Origin: Chitinophagales bacterium | Lineage (GTDB): Bacteria > Bacteroidota > Bacteroidia > Chitinophagales > Saprospiraceae | Direction: 5' to 3' | Assembly: GCA_022360175.1 (NCBI GenBank) | Contig: JAKSDI010000025.1 | Coordinates: 45,514 to 109,513, forward strand | DNA: 64,000 nt | Shown: positions 44,385 through 54,049 of the stretch, piece by piece | Layout of the letters: every line of letters begins with the position of its first letter | Position numbering within the stretch: the first letter of the stretch is position 1 | The notes under the pieces: model-generated | Seen by the model: only the letters and a program-made list of their open reading frames with translations | Databases searched by the model: none | What the model was told of the DNA's origin: nothing | Position numbers and translations under genes: made by a program

Positions 44385-46727
44385 CTAAAATACTACAATT
44401 TCATCAATTGCTATTACACTATTTTGCCCGGCTTTATGATGCCCTTTATCCAAAGGACGATGTGAATAGGCTTTTATTGTTAATTTGGATACAGTAGTGG
44501 GGGCAAAAGTTATTTTGTGATTTATTTTGTTTCTTCCTTGTTCCAAACTTCTTTCTGTTTCATCTATTTGATCAATTAAAGAGAAATCACTTCCATTTTC
44601 ACTTCCCCATAGCTCTATCTTTTTAGGAGGATAAATACCGGATATTGTAAACCTTAGCGAATTAAAACTTACTTCTTTAACTAAAGTCGGTTTTTCAAAA
44701 TGGATGGACACAGAAAAATCATCTTCAAATTTTTGCCAGTTTTTATCGCTTACATGTAGTCTCGCACAACTCAAATCTGTTAACTCAGGGTATAGCTTTC
44801 CATTTTCATCCATTACTTCTTGATTGGCTGCCAAATGAATTGGAAAGTCCATCCTGGATAGATACCCAACTGGCTGAGTGCCCTTGAATGCTTGGGCTTT
44901 CAATTGAGTGGATTTATTGACTTTGAATGGACCGTCGTATAAAGTATGCTCGATTGTTGGTTCGCTGCCATCCAAAGAATAATGAATTGCTAAATCGTTT
45001 ACTTCCGTTTTTAAACTGATTTCTATTTCCTCTCCATTTCCTGTATGATCAATCCATGGGCTAAATGCACTAACTGCATATCGAACTCCTAGGGTATCCA
45101 GTTTTTCGAACTGTGTAAATAATCTGCTGGAAAAATCATCCCAGTCTTTCGCTGTTTGCTTCGTCCAGGCATTTTCGGCAATTGCATAGATTCTGGGAAA
45201 AGTCATGTAAGTTAATTTGCTCCAATCACTAATGGATTCTGTCCACAAATTGCCCTGAATTCCTTTTATCAGTTGGCCTTCCTCTTCTGTTAAATCCTCT
45301 GGTACCACCTGATAATTATAGGCAGCAGATAGCAAAGATTGTGAATATCCTAAATTGGGTTCAAGGTCATCATGTCCTTGCTTTAGATCCAGGTAGCAGT
45401 AGGCACTGGGAGTCATGATCGCTTCATGTCCGGCTTTTACCGAAGTGATGCCACCTTTTTCTCCTCTCCAGGACATGACTACCGCATTGGGTGCAAGCCC
45501 TCCTTCCAATATTTCATCCCACCCAATCATTGTCCTGCCACGAGCATTGATTATTTTTTCAATTCGGGTTATAAAATAACTCTGCAACTCTTCTTCATTT
45601 GCCAAACCTTCCTCTTTCATCTTCTTTTGAGCATGTGGGTCAATTTTCCATTGATTTTTATTGCATTCATCACCACCGATATGGATATATTGAGAAGGGA
45701 AAATGTCCATGATTTCATTCAGCATTCTTTCAGCAAACTCATAGGTCTCTTTTTTCCCCGGATTATAGGTATTGTTTTGATAAACCCCACCAGTTGCCAC
45801 AAAAGGTGCAGCATTTACACATCCAATCTCTGGATAAGCTGCGATTGTAGCCTGAGCATGTCCGGGCATATCAATTTCAGGTATCACTTCAATGAATCGT
45901 TCTTTTGCGTAAGCAATTACCTCCTTAATTTCTTCTTGTGTATAGAAGCCACCGTAAGTCGCTTTTTCTCCTTCTTTCTGAACTGGCCGCCCCCACCAAT
46001 CAGATATTGTTTCATCATAGTTTGTATAATCCACACGCCATGCACCAACCTCAGTTAGTTTTGGGTAGCTTTTTATTTCAACTCTCCATCCCTGGTCATC
46101 TGCCAGGTGCCAATGAAATCGATTAAGTTTTAACTCCGCCATGAAATCCAGGACTTCCTTTATTTTTTCGATTTCGAAGAAATGCCTGGAAACATCTAAC
46201 ATATATCCTCTCCATCCAAAAGCTGGTTGATCTACAATGTGGACGACAGGTACTCGCCATTCTCCAATTTTTGCTTTTCTTTTAGAAAAAAAGGAAACTG
46301 GCATCAACTGTTTTAAACTTTGCATTGCATAGAAAAACCCAGCATTTGAATTTGCCTTTACAGAAATGCTATTGTTTGTGATGTCTAAAATATAGCCTTC
46401 CTCCTCAATAGATTTATCTGTACTAAAGATGATATCCCCTACTCCTTTACCAACTAAAATGTTGGGCATCCAACCACATTTTTCTTTAAAGGATGAAAAG
46501 GTCAATCGGGCAATATTCGCCTGTATTTCATTTTCCACAAGGATATTGGTATGCTTACTTATCCCGAAAAAACCGTCTCCAATTGTTTGTTGAACAGGCT
46601 TAGGGATAATATTAACAGTTCCTACCTCAGAGGAAGGAGCAGAGCCGCATCCCATAGTAATAAAAATCAGGAGGCTTAAGAAGGTGTTTAATTTTTTCAC
46701 AAAAAATATGTTTTGATTACGTATCAC
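44385..46727 (-). CDS. GH20 beta-N-acetylhexosaminidase lipoprotein
   Basis: 780 residues with a lipobox (TMGC). Domains in order: a GH20b N-terminal domain (about 40-150), the GH20 catalytic barrel (about 160-510) with FHWHLADDQGWR, EIDMPGHAQA and the catalytic Asp-Glu pair in HIGGDEC near residue 350, and a C-terminal chitobiase/hexosaminidase domain (SLDGSEPTIEHTLYDGP) plus a discoidin-like tail. It releases terminal N-acetylglucosamine or N-acetylgalactosamine from chitin fragments, peptidoglycan or host glycans, on the periplasmic or surface face. It is the first large gene of a minus-strand run of envelope genes. Confidence 0.92.
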   Translation of the reverse strand: MIRNQNIFFVKKLNTFLSLLIFITMGCGSAPSSEVGTVNIIPKPVQQTIGDGFFGISKHTNILVENEIQANIARLTFSSFKEKCGWMPNILVGKGVGDIIFSTDKSIEEEGYILDITNNSISVKANSNAGFFYAMQSLKQLMPVSFFSKRKAKIGEWRVPVVHIVDQPAFGWRGYMLDVSRHFFEIEKIKEVLDFMAELKLNRFHWHLADDQGWRVEIKSYPKLTEVGAWRVDYTNYDETISDWWGRPVQKEGEKATYGGFYTQEEIKEVIAYAKERFIEVIPEIDMPGHAQATIAAYPEIGCVNAAPFVATGGVYQNNTYNPGKKETYEFAERMLNEIMDIFPSQYIHIGGDECNKNQWKIDPHAQKKMKEEGLANEEELQSYFITRIEKIINARGRTMIGWDEILEGGLAPNAVVMSWRGEKGGITSVKAGHEAIMTPSAYCYLDLKQGHDDLEPNLGYSQSLLSAAYNYQVVPEDLTEEEGQLIKGIQGNLWTESISDWSKLTYMTFPRIYAIAENAWTKQTAKDWDDFSSRLFTQFEKLDTLGVRYAVSAFSPWIDHTGNGEEIEISLKTEVNDLAIHYSLDGSEPTIEHTLYDGPFKVNKSTQLKAQAFKGTQPVGYLSRMDFPIHLAANQEVMDENGKLYPELTDLSCARLHVSDKNWQKFEDDFSVSIHFEKPTLVKEVSFNSLRFTISGIYPPKKIELWGSENGSDFSLIDQIDETERSLEQGRNKINHKITFAPTTVSKLTIKAYSHRPLDKGHHKAGQNSVIAIDEIVVF

Positions 46728-46801
46728 CTACGTGACTACCAATATCTATGAAAATTTGGGAGTTATCCTCATTATGGATTTCCTGCTGAAGTACTCTTGT
46801 T

Positions 46802-47110
46802 TTAGTTAGCATCAAGCTCTTTATCAAAGAGATTTAGGTACAAATCTTGTATTTGTTTTTTCATGTTATTATTGACGACACTCAATTCTCCGCGAGTTAT
46901 TTGCCCTTCCAATTTACCTTTTTCTTTCCAATAATTTTCTTGTAGCGTAGCCCCGGCTTTGATAAGTATACGAGTATATTGATTAAAGCATTGATTTACT
47001 TCAGATGCATTTATTGAATTTGCACTTAGAATTTGATGTAAAGCTCTAATCTGTTTATCAAGTTCATTCTTGGTTTGATCTGATAAATTTAATATTCTTT
47101 GTTTCTTCAT
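46802..47110 (-). CDS. Small helical protein of unknown function
   Basis: 101 residues from ATG 47110; the open frame upstream to 47170 adds an unlikely prefix. The sequence is mostly helical and charged (RILNLSDQTKNELDKQIRALHQILSANSI, MKKQIQDLYLNLFDKELDAN) with no signal or membrane span. No family recognised. It is 74 bases upstream of the GH20 gene but on its own strand end. Coding is supported by its helical composition and by being the only reasonable frame in the interval; confidence is moderate. Confidence 0.5.
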   Translation of the reverse strand: MKKQRILNLSDQTKNELDKQIRALHQILSANSINASEVNQCFNQYTRILIKAGATLQENYWKEKGKLEGQITRGELSVVNNNMKKQIQDLYLNLFDKELDAN

Positions 47111-47371
47111 GGCGGAAGATAGTCCCGATTGTGGTGATGAGCAAAGAAATTCCATGACTTTTACAAACACTCATCAAAATAGTAGGCAGGGAGTTAATTA
47201 TGTTAAGCTTGTTTGGAAATCATTATTGGGCCTATAAATCTTCTTTTATTGTTTATCCTTCAGCATATATAGTTCAAAATGAATTTTGCCTAAACAAAAA
47301 ATGCTCTATTTTCGAACCAAAGAACTAATTCTAAACGGCTCTAAGTATTTTGCCCATTTTAAGTACTGTGC

Positions 47372-48487
47372 ATGGATATTAACTATAACATTATCAGCTT
47401 AATAGATTTTTTAGGCTTGGTTCAAGGTATTTTGTTTGGTATACTGCTCATTTTTGGGAATCGTAAAAGTCGCCCTTCTTTATTATTAGGGCTTTTTTTG
47501 ATTACCTATGCGGTGGAAATGACAGATGTAATTTTATCAGATACTCAAATTCTTTCACAAAATCCGAGATTGCTTTTTCTTCCTTTCAACTTTTATTTTC
47601 TAAGTATTCCACTTTTCTATTTGTATGCAAAAAGTTTGACCGCTCCTTTTTTCTTGAAAAAACATTGGCCGATTCTGATGCCCGGTATTTTAGAATTTTT
47701 ATTATTTCTGATTTTATTTCTTCAACCTACTGCTCAAAAGCAAAGCTTAGCAGAAAACAGTACTTTTCAATTGATTCATGGAATTTACGAGTTTTCTTCT
47801 TTGGCCTATTCAATCTTCTTTGCCGTGAAAACAATTCGGTTGGTAAATCAGCATCAAAAAGCAGTGTTGAATTATTTTTCCAATATCGGAAAACAACAAC
47901 TAAAATGGGTCAAAGCAGTCGCTGTCTTTATTCTGGTTTTTTACGCTATTTGGTTTGTTCCTTTGGTACTTCCGAGGGATTTTATGCAAAATATCGCATA
48001 CCCCGTTTTGGGTGCAATTAATGTTATCTTCATTTATTGGGTTGGTATATCAGGTTTGCGACAACAAAAAGTTGAAATGTACCTTGAATCTAAACAGGAA
48101 GAAATTATTCAAGAGCCAGAGTATTTGGTCAACAATCAGGAAGAAGAATCTGACAAAACCTATCAAATACTACTCTGCCAAATGAAAGAAAAAAAACTGT
48201 TTAAAAACCCTGAATTGACCTTGCCTATTTTGGCAGAACAATTGAACATGACCCGCAGAAGCCTTTCTCAGCTCATCAATCAAAAAACGCAATCGAATTT
48301 TAATCATTTTGTCAATCAATATCGAGTAGAAGAGGCAAAAAAAATATTAACTGACCCAAAATTTGACCACCTAAATATGCTTGGCATTGCTTCTGAAGTA
48401 GGTTTCAATTCTAAAGCTACTTTCTTTTCTGTTTTCAAAAAAATGGAAGGCAATTCGCCAGGAGCCTATAAAAAACAATATTCTTAG
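47372..48487 (+). CDS. Membrane-anchored AraC-type transcriptional regulator
   Basis: 371 residues. The N-terminal 225 residues have seven hydrophobic helices (about 10-30, 36-56, 70-88, 97-117, 132-150, 175-196, 205-223). After a Glu-rich linker (about 235-265) an AraC double helix-turn-helix follows: LPILAEQLNMTRRSLSQLINQKTQSNFNHFVNQYRVEEAKKIL, then LNMLGIASEVGFNSKATFFSVFKKMEGNSPGAYKK. This type senses envelope or lipid signals in Bacteroidota, though the ligand is unknown. A secreted barrel gene and an S41 peptidase gene follow on the same strand and are candidate targets. Confidence 0.88.
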   Translation: MDINYNIISLIDFLGLVQGILFGILLIFGNRKSRPSLLLGLFLITYAVEMTDVILSDTQILSQNPRLLFLPFNFYFLSIPLFYLYAKSLTAPFFLKKHWPILMPGILEFLLFLILFLQPTAQKQSLAENSTFQLIHGIYEFSSLAYSIFFAVKTIRLVNQHQKAVLNYFSNIGKQQLKWVKAVAVFILVFYAIWFVPLVLPRDFMQNIAYPVLGAINVIFIYWVGISGLRQQKVEMYLESKQEEIIQEPEYLVNNQEEESDKTYQILLCQMKEKKLFKNPELTLPILAEQLNMTRRSLSQLINQKTQSNFNHFVNQYRVEEAKKILTDPKFDHLNMLGIASEVGFNSKATFFSVFKKMEGNSPGAYKKQYS

Positions 48488-48784
48488 TAGTAGAATAATT
48501 TAATTGCGAGAAGTGATTTGGGTATAATATTTCAGAGACATGTATCATAAGGCTAGAAGCAGGCTTGATTTGCCCTCTATTTGTTATAAATTCAAACTAC
48601 TCCCGAGTCTGAAATCGTGCAATAGGTCCAAAATCATGTTTTTGAACCACTATTTCTTTTTTTTAGACTTTTCAAAAGTCACTTTCCCACATTTTTGCAT
48701 CGTCTTATAATTGAGCAACTCTAAATTTTCGACGATAAACTATATGGACTTCGTCCTTGACTAATAATTGACAAGACTAAAAGA

Positions 48785-49579
48785 ATGAAAAAATTATCAT
48801 TTCTGCTGCTGATATTTTTAAGCAGTTTAACTGTTATTGTTGCACAAACCACCAAAAGTTTTTTTGTAGAATTTGGTGGTGCGTATACCTCTTTTCAAGA
48901 TGTAAAATACTCCGCTGTTGGCTACGGGGGTATAGGTGTTGCCTTTAGATTGGGTTTTGAAAGTAATACTCCCACGGCTATTTGGGGAATTGGCTTGGAT
49001 GGCAATTATGGAAAAGAAACTCCTAATACACACAATGTAGGGCCTGTGACCACTCTCCACCCTAAGTTTTATGGTCGTTATTTAAAAAAGATAAATGACC
49101 AATTTTCTGTGGGTACACATTGGGATATATTGGGCTTGTATTTTAGAGATACAGAAGGCTTAGATAATAATGGCGGGTATTTCATTACGAGCAGCGATTT
49201 GTTTGCAGCAGGAGTTTATCACAGAGGGAAATGGAACTTTGGACTAGATTTAGGCTTATTATCCTTTCAAAAAGAACGAACAAGTTTTGCTTTTTCTGCT
49301 CCTCAAAATGCATTGGAAGATGGGGCGTTTGACTATCAAAATGAAGCATTGGAAAACCCTTTCGGCTTCAAATATTTTACATTCAAACCTATTGGGCAAC
49401 AATTGTATTTACGAACCAACATTCAGTATCAATGGAAAGAACGGTTTTGGGTGGGTTATGAATGGACCGCAAGGCATTTTGCTGAAGTGAAGAATTATCC
49501 TGTTACGGTAGGCAACCACAGGATCGTAGTTCGGTATAATTTTATACATAAAACCAAATCTACAACCCCTGGAAATTAA
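48785..49579 (+). CDS. Outer-membrane beta-barrel-like protein
   Basis: 264 residues with a signal peptide (about 1-20, IVAQT). The mature part alternates beta strands with Gly/Asn-rich turns (SFFVEFGGAYTSFQDVKYSAVGYGGIGVAFRLGFES, YFTFKPIGQQLYLRTNIQYQWKERFWVGYEWTARHF) and a penultimate IVVRYNFIH strand ending near the C-terminus. No named family. It is 297 bases after the AraC gene and 60 bases before the S41 peptidase gene on one strand, so it is probably transcribed with the latter. Confidence 0.62.
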   Translation: MKKLSFLLLIFLSSLTVIVAQTTKSFFVEFGGAYTSFQDVKYSAVGYGGIGVAFRLGFESNTPTAIWGIGLDGNYGKETPNTHNVGPVTTLHPKFYGRYLKKINDQFSVGTHWDILGLYFRDTEGLDNNGGYFITSSDLFAAGVYHRGKWNFGLDLGLLSFQKERTSFAFSAPQNALEDGAFDYQNEALENPFGFKYFTFKPIGQQLYLRTNIQYQWKERFWVGYEWTARHFAEVKNYPVTVGNHRIVVRYNFIHKTKSTTPGN

Positions 49580-49639
49580 TTCCGGTTAATTTTTAGCTTT
49601 CCGAAATAACTTTTTCTAATCCAAGATTAAAAAAATCCA

Positions 49640-50689
49640 ATGAAATCATTAAAGGTATTCGGCTTTATTGCTATTGTTTGCATTCTAAGTTCTTGCGAAA
49701 AAGTGTTAATGGATGCCAAACCTGAAACGGACGCATTGAGCATTTTTGATGAATACGCCACTCTTGTTAAAGAAAAATATGGAATGTTAGAGTTTAAAGG
49801 CGTAGACATTGACTTTTTGGCAGATTCCATCCGAAATACCATTCAATCTGACCTTAGCGATGAAGAATTATTTAATAAATTGGGCATTATTACTACTCGA
49901 TTAAGGGATGGACATTCCAGTCTTATTCAAAATAGAAGCGACCAAAATTCTTTGTTTGCAGGCTTTGATTTATTGGAAGGCTTCCCTCCGGGTTTTGATA
50001 TAAATATTTTAGTTGACAATTATATTGCAGCTTCTCTCAATCCTAATATTAAGGTTTTAGAAGGGGGAGAGATTGGTTTTCGAGCCCTCTGGGGAACACT
50101 GAATCAGGACAATGAAATTGGCTACTTGTGGATTCCTTCATGGAATGAGGAAATTTCGGATGATGAAATTGAGCAGATTTTTACAGATTTAAAGAACACG
50201 AAAGGTTTGATTTTTGACCAAAGATTAAATGGTGGTGGCGACCCTTCGTTGGCAACCAAATTTGCTTCTTATTTTACCGATAAAGCTATTGATACAGGTT
50301 TTGAAAGATTCAAAACGGGACCTGGTGTAAATGATTTTTCAGATAGCCCTGTGATTTTACAGCCTGCTTCGAGCAGTAATAAGTACTTAAAAGAAGTACG
50401 TGTTTTGACCGATCGTAATGTTTATAGTGCTTCAACAACTTTTCTATATTCGGTCGACCCAATCGAAACTATCAAAACAATGGGGCAGCGAAGTGGTGGC
50501 GGAAGTGGTTCGGTTGCAGATGGTTATTTGGCAAATGGTTGGTATTGGAGTCTTTCAACCAGCGAATTCATTGATGCTAAAGGGCGCCACTTAGACGATG
50601 GTGTTGAACCCGATATAGCAGTGGTTTTGGATTTGGATGATACGTCAAAAGATGAGGTAATTGAAGCGGCAATTTTAGAACTGCAATAA
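49640..50689 (+). CDS. S41 family peptidase lipoprotein
   Basis: 349 residues with a lipobox (LSSC). The S41/C-terminal-processing peptidase fold shows EIGYLWIPSWNEEISDDEIEQIFTDLKNTKGLIFDQRLNGGGDPSLA, the catalytic-Ser segment NVYSASTTFLYSV, and GQRSGGGSGSV. No PDZ domain is evident between the N-terminal helices and the catalytic core, so it is shorter than typical CtpA. It is likely to cleave exported proteins in the periplasm or at the outer membrane. The barrel gene precedes it by 60 bases. Confidence 0.83.
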   Translation: MKSLKVFGFIAIVCILSSCEKVLMDAKPETDALSIFDEYATLVKEKYGMLEFKGVDIDFLADSIRNTIQSDLSDEELFNKLGIITTRLRDGHSSLIQNRSDQNSLFAGFDLLEGFPPGFDINILVDNYIAASLNPNIKVLEGGEIGFRALWGTLNQDNEIGYLWIPSWNEEISDDEIEQIFTDLKNTKGLIFDQRLNGGGDPSLATKFASYFTDKAIDTGFERFKTGPGVNDFSDSPVILQPASSSNKYLKEVRVLTDRNVYSASTTFLYSVDPIETIKTMGQRSGGGSGSVADGYLANGWYWSLSTSEFIDAKGRHLDDGVEPDIAVVLDLDDTSKDEVIEAAILELQ

Positions 50690-50830
50690 AACTAACCTCA
50701 ATAATCTTCTAACAAGTTTAACATATTCCTTTCAAAGAATCCTCTGGAAGCAATTTAATTTTGCTCGATTACTTAATTCTATTTTCCTTATTGTTTCACG
50801 CCTATGTAGAGTTTAAATTAAATCAAAAAA

Positions 50831-51952
50831 ATGAGCATGAAAATTCTTCTTCAATGTGCTGCGTTGTTGGTCGTTTTGGCAAGCTGCGATGGCAGCAAAG
50901 CGCTTTATGATAAAAATATTGGTGATCAATCTATTTGTGAAGAAAAGGGTGGTTATTGGTACAAAGATAAATGTTGGTCAGATTTCGAAGAGGAAGGAAT
51001 TGCAGTAGCAGATATTGATAAAACAGTGGCTGAACAAATGATTTTAATTGAAAATGGTAAAGTAAGAGTCAATTCAGTAGCTCATCCAATTACCTTTTTT
51101 ATGCCTGAAATGGATGGTAAAGAGGTTCTGTTTATTACCATTTTTGAAGATAAAAACGGAGCAAAAACCATTTTACAACCAACTAAAATAAAACAGGTGA
51201 AAAGAGGCAGGTTTTCTGCTCCTGCGCTTTTATTAAATGGCAATTTAATAGAAATATCAGAAGATGAAATAGCAATGAAAAAAGTAATGAACAACCCAAT
51301 TGCTACTGGTGAATTGGAAGCAAACGTTCATAATTTTGATGCATTGGACATAACATTCAATGGTTTTCTGGAAAATGAAAAAACAGGAAAGTCCTTTCAA
51401 ATAAATTATCAAACGAATGAGGCCGTTTTAGGTGCAGGTACAAGTACTGTAGAGGTGAAAAACAATGAAATCCACATCAATGGTGAACTCGGTACGCGAA
51501 CTTATCGTCAATTGAAAGAAGCCATTCAAGATCATCCAAATGCCAAAACGGTAGTCTTAGGAAAAATAAATGGCTCGCTTAATGATGCAGTGAATATGCA
51601 CACAGGGCGCATACTTAGAGAAGCTGGATTGACTACAAAAGTGTTGAAAAACAGCAATATAGCATCAGGAGGGGTGGATTTGTTTTGCGCGGGAAAAGAA
51701 CGAATTGTTGAAAAGGGTGCAAAAATCGGCATTCATTCGTGGTGCTGCTATAATGATTTGACAGCAATAGAGTTGCCCAAAGACCACCCTGCTCACCAAT
51801 ATCAAATCGAGTATTTTACAATGTGTTTAGGTAAAGAAATAGGACCGGATTTTTATTTTCATACTTTGAGTGCTGCACCTTTTGATGGGGTGCATTGGAT
51901 GAGTGATGAGGATATTAAAAAATGGAAGGTGGCAACGGAATTTGTGGAGTAG
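50831..51952 (+). CDS. ClpP/crotonase-fold lipoprotein (COG3904-like)
   Basis: 373 residues with a lipobox (LASC). A small Cys-containing segment (ICEEKGGYWYKDKCWSDF) follows the lipid anchor. From about residue 200 there is a ClpP/SppA-like fold: NEIHINGELGTRTYRQLKEAI, KTVVLGKINGSLNDAVNMHTGRILREAGLTTKVL, and a Ser in the loop NSNIASGGVDLFCAGKERIVEKGAKIGIHSW. It resembles predicted periplasmic COG3904 proteins. The catalytic Ser (SGG) is present, but activity is not proven. It is 142 bases downstream of the S41 gene. Confidence 0.7.
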   Translation: MSMKILLQCAALLVVLASCDGSKALYDKNIGDQSICEEKGGYWYKDKCWSDFEEEGIAVADIDKTVAEQMILIENGKVRVNSVAHPITFFMPEMDGKEVLFITIFEDKNGAKTILQPTKIKQVKRGRFSAPALLLNGNLIEISEDEIAMKKVMNNPIATGELEANVHNFDALDITFNGFLENEKTGKSFQINYQTNEAVLGAGTSTVEVKNNEIHINGELGTRTYRQLKEAIQDHPNAKTVVLGKINGSLNDAVNMHTGRILREAGLTTKVLKNSNIASGGVDLFCAGKERIVEKGAKIGIHSWCCYNDLTAIELPKDHPAHQYQIEYFTMCLGKEIGPDFYFHTLSAAPFDGVHWMSDEDIKKWKVATEFVE

Positions 51953-51983
51953 TAATCTATTTGTATTTCAGTTCTTACCCTTA

Positions 51984-52325
51984 CTAGATGACATTTCCTT
52001 CGTCATCAAATTTCATATTTTGTGTACCCCACTCATGCATTGAATCTATAATTGGTAAGATAGAGTTTCCTTTTTCGGTAATAAAATACTCTACTCTGGG
52101 GGGAATTTCTGCATAAATTTTACGGGTTATCAGTCCATCTGCTTCAAGTTCTCTGAGTTGTTTGGTAAGCATTTGTTTACTAATACCAAAGATACCTCGT
52201 CTCAACAATCCAAAACGATTAATCTCTACAGAAATGAGGTATAAAATAATCGGCTTCCACTTGCCTCCAATAGTTTTCATTGTATAATCAACAGGGGATG
52301 CTGACCTGATTTGATGTTTTTCCAT
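51984..52325 (-). CDS. HxlR-type winged-helix transcriptional regulator
   Basis: 113 residues from ATG 52325; the longer frame to 52406 adds 27 residues not typical of the family. HxlR signature: ASPVDYTMKTIGGKWKPIILYLISVEINRFGLLRRGIFGISKQMLTKQLRELEADGLITRKIYAEIPPRVEYFITEKGNSILPII is seen in overlapping pieces. It binds DNA as a dimer and often senses thiol or aldehyde stress. It is divergent from the thioredoxin gene at 52453, with a shared 128-base intergenic region that is the natural place for its operator. Confidence 0.88.
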   Translation of the reverse strand: MEKHQIRSASPVDYTMKTIGGKWKPIILYLISVEINRFGLLRRGIFGISKQMLTKQLRELEADGLITRKIYAEIPPRVEYFITEKGNSILPIIDSMHEWGTQNMKFDDEGNVI

Positions 52326-52452
52326 GGAATTTAATTTTGTAACTTCCTGATAATCAACTAAAGTCTTATAATAATGACTAGGCAATTTTTTTATGACTAC
52401 TTTCAAAAATAAGACTCTTTACTGATATTGCGCTAAATAAAACTTAATAATT

Positions 52453-52770
52453 ATGATACAGGAAATAACGGATGCAAACTTTGAAACACTTGTGCTTAAC
52501 AACTCTCAGGTTGCTGTTCTTGATTTTATGGCGCCCTGGTGTGGGCCTTGTAAAATGGTCAGTCCCCTTATTGAGACCATGGCAAAGGAATATGAAGGAC
52601 AAGCTGTTATAGGTAAAGTAAATGTCGATACCAATCCTAAATTGGCTTTACAGTTTAAGGTTCGGAGTATGCCAACGATTTTATACGTGAAAAATGGAGA
52701 AGTGATGGACAGGCATGTTGGTACAACATCTAAAGTGGTGTTGGAAGAAAAGCTGAAAGCAATTTTGTGA
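52453..52770 (+). CDS. trxA: Thioredoxin
   Basis: 105 residues, full-length classical thioredoxin. The active site is WCGPCK at 29-34 (Cys30, Cys33), preceded by AVLDFMAP and followed by PLIETMAKEYEGQAVIGKVNVDTNPKLALQFKVRSMPTILYVKNGEV with the cis-Pro loop (SMPT). It reduces disulfides in the cytoplasm; there is no signal peptide. It is divergent from an HxlR regulator, a common pairing in Bacteroidota, so redox-responsive control is likely. No terminator with a T-run is seen after it. Confidence 0.95.
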   Translation: MIQEITDANFETLVLNNSQVAVLDFMAPWCGPCKMVSPLIETMAKEYEGQAVIGKVNVDTNPKLALQFKVRSMPTILYVKNGEVMDRHVGTTSKVVLEEKLKAIL

Positions 52771-52887
52771 GATGTTGAATTACAGGATTCTTTATGCCTA
52801 AAAAGGAATCACCCCGAAAAATGAGCGAAACTCGATGAGAAGAGTTGTTATAGTAGTTTTTTTCAAAGCTTGCTTATTTTTCTAAGC

Positions 52888-52926
52888 AATACCTTAGAGG
52901 TGCTATGTTAGCATCTTTAAGGTATT
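52888..52926. terminator. Long hairpin between convergent thioredoxin and DUF5694 genes
   Basis: A 17-bp stem with two or three G-T pairs and loop ATGTT (left arm AATACCTTAGAGGTGCT). It lies 14 bases after the DUF5694 stop on the minus strand and 118 after trxA. Neither strand has a T-run, so its role as a terminator is inferred. Confidence 0.4.
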
Positions 52927-52939
52927 AGCAATAGATGTT

Positions 52940-53974
52940 TCATTCATACTTCAAAACTTCAATATCCTCTATTTGAGTTAAATACTTTTCTAAAAATCCC
53001 TTATGTGATGCCCCAATGATTATGAGTATTTTCTTCTGAGGATTTCTCGCTACCAAATTCATGATATTTGCTGCAATTTGTAAATTTCGCATTTCCCATA
53101 AATAATATCTCGCCCGGTCAGAACCCGATGGAAAATTGCTTCTTAACCAGATTGCCCATTGTGCATTATAATCTTCGCTTATATATTCATCACTATTTAA
53201 AAAATGGTATAAATCAGAGAAATCATTAGCTTCGATACCTTGTTGGATTAACTGGCTTGTTTTTTGAAATATAGGTAGTTGACTGATGCCAGTAAACATT
53301 TCAGAATTAGCGGAATAATCATCAATAAACTCAGGGTAATATTTAAATAAAAGAGATTCATCCTGAAAATTATCTATAGGCTCTAATTGATTTAGATTTT
53401 TCCTTTTTGCCAATTGTAATGCTAAGCTATAATATTCGTTTTTGCTGGAAATTTTCTTTTCTAGAATTTCGGCAATATACTTTTCAAATTCTGTGGTAAA
53501 TAGCGATTTATTATTGATGTATAAATACTGTAAGGCTGCTGAGGGTATATCTGTGACAGCAAGAAAGTTAAATAGTAGTTCTTTGTGCTTCTCGAGACTA
53601 AGGCTTTCCTGTTTTAATAGCGTATTAATGCTCTTTTGGGCTTGTTGAAAGGTGATTTTTTGAGTTATTCGCACCGTATCTGCCAGATTCAGATATTGAG
53701 CTCCAAATCCTCCCTTTGTAATGCCATCGAAAGCGCTATCCTTTCTCGACTGAATGTCATTTAAGAGCTCGCCAGACATTTTCTCTATACCTATGGCCTC
53801 AAAGTTAAATGAATCCAGTTTTTTTATGACGTTGTTGAGCATAGAGGCTTCAAATCCACTTATTTGTTCCAAGTGTGTAGTCCCTAATATTAATACCTGG
53901 CTTTTACCAGTTTGAGCCTCAACTATAAATGGTAATAAGTAGATTAAAAAGATCGCAGTGATTAATTTTTTCAT
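52940..53974 (-). CDS. DUF5694 (TraB/GumN-like) secreted protein
   Basis: 344 residues with a signal peptide (about 1-20, VEAQT). The N-terminus has VLILGTTHLEQISGF, the GTxH motif of the TIKI/GumN/TraB superfamily, then EAIGIEKMSGELL; the C-terminus has KKILIIIGASHKGFLEKYLTQ, a second His motif (GASH). These are the two conserved metal-site blocks of DUF5694. In between is a long helical insertion. Members are suspected metalloproteases, but no substrate is known. It stands alone, with the family B palindromic element upstream. Confidence 0.8.
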   Translation of the reverse strand: MKKLITAIFLIYLLPFIVEAQTGKSQVLILGTTHLEQISGFEASMLNNVIKKLDSFNFEAIGIEKMSGELLNDIQSRKDSAFDGITKGGFGAQYLNLADTVRITQKITFQQAQKSINTLLKQESLSLEKHKELLFNFLAVTDIPSAALQYLYINNKSLFTTEFEKYIAEILEKKISSKNEYYSLALQLAKRKNLNQLEPIDNFQDESLLFKYYPEFIDDYSANSEMFTGISQLPIFQKTSQLIQQGIEANDFSDLYHFLNSDEYISEDYNAQWAIWLRSNFPSGSDRARYYLWEMRNLQIAANIMNLVARNPQKKILIIIGASHKGFLEKYLTQIEDIEVLKYE

Positions 53975-54049
53975 GAATATGGGCTTTCATATTGTACGAA
54001 TTAGTGACGATTCAGAAGTATACTTGTTACGCCAGATAGTCAAAATTAT

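Noticed and set aside
45426..46058. 210-codon open frame antisense to the GH20 gene
   Set aside because: It is opposite the catalytic barrel, with Cys- and Phe-rich translation typical of a shadow frame.
48488..48784. Possible small gene or RNA in the 297-base gap before the barrel gene
   Set aside because: No start with a credible frame, hairpin with T-run or conserved motif was seen.
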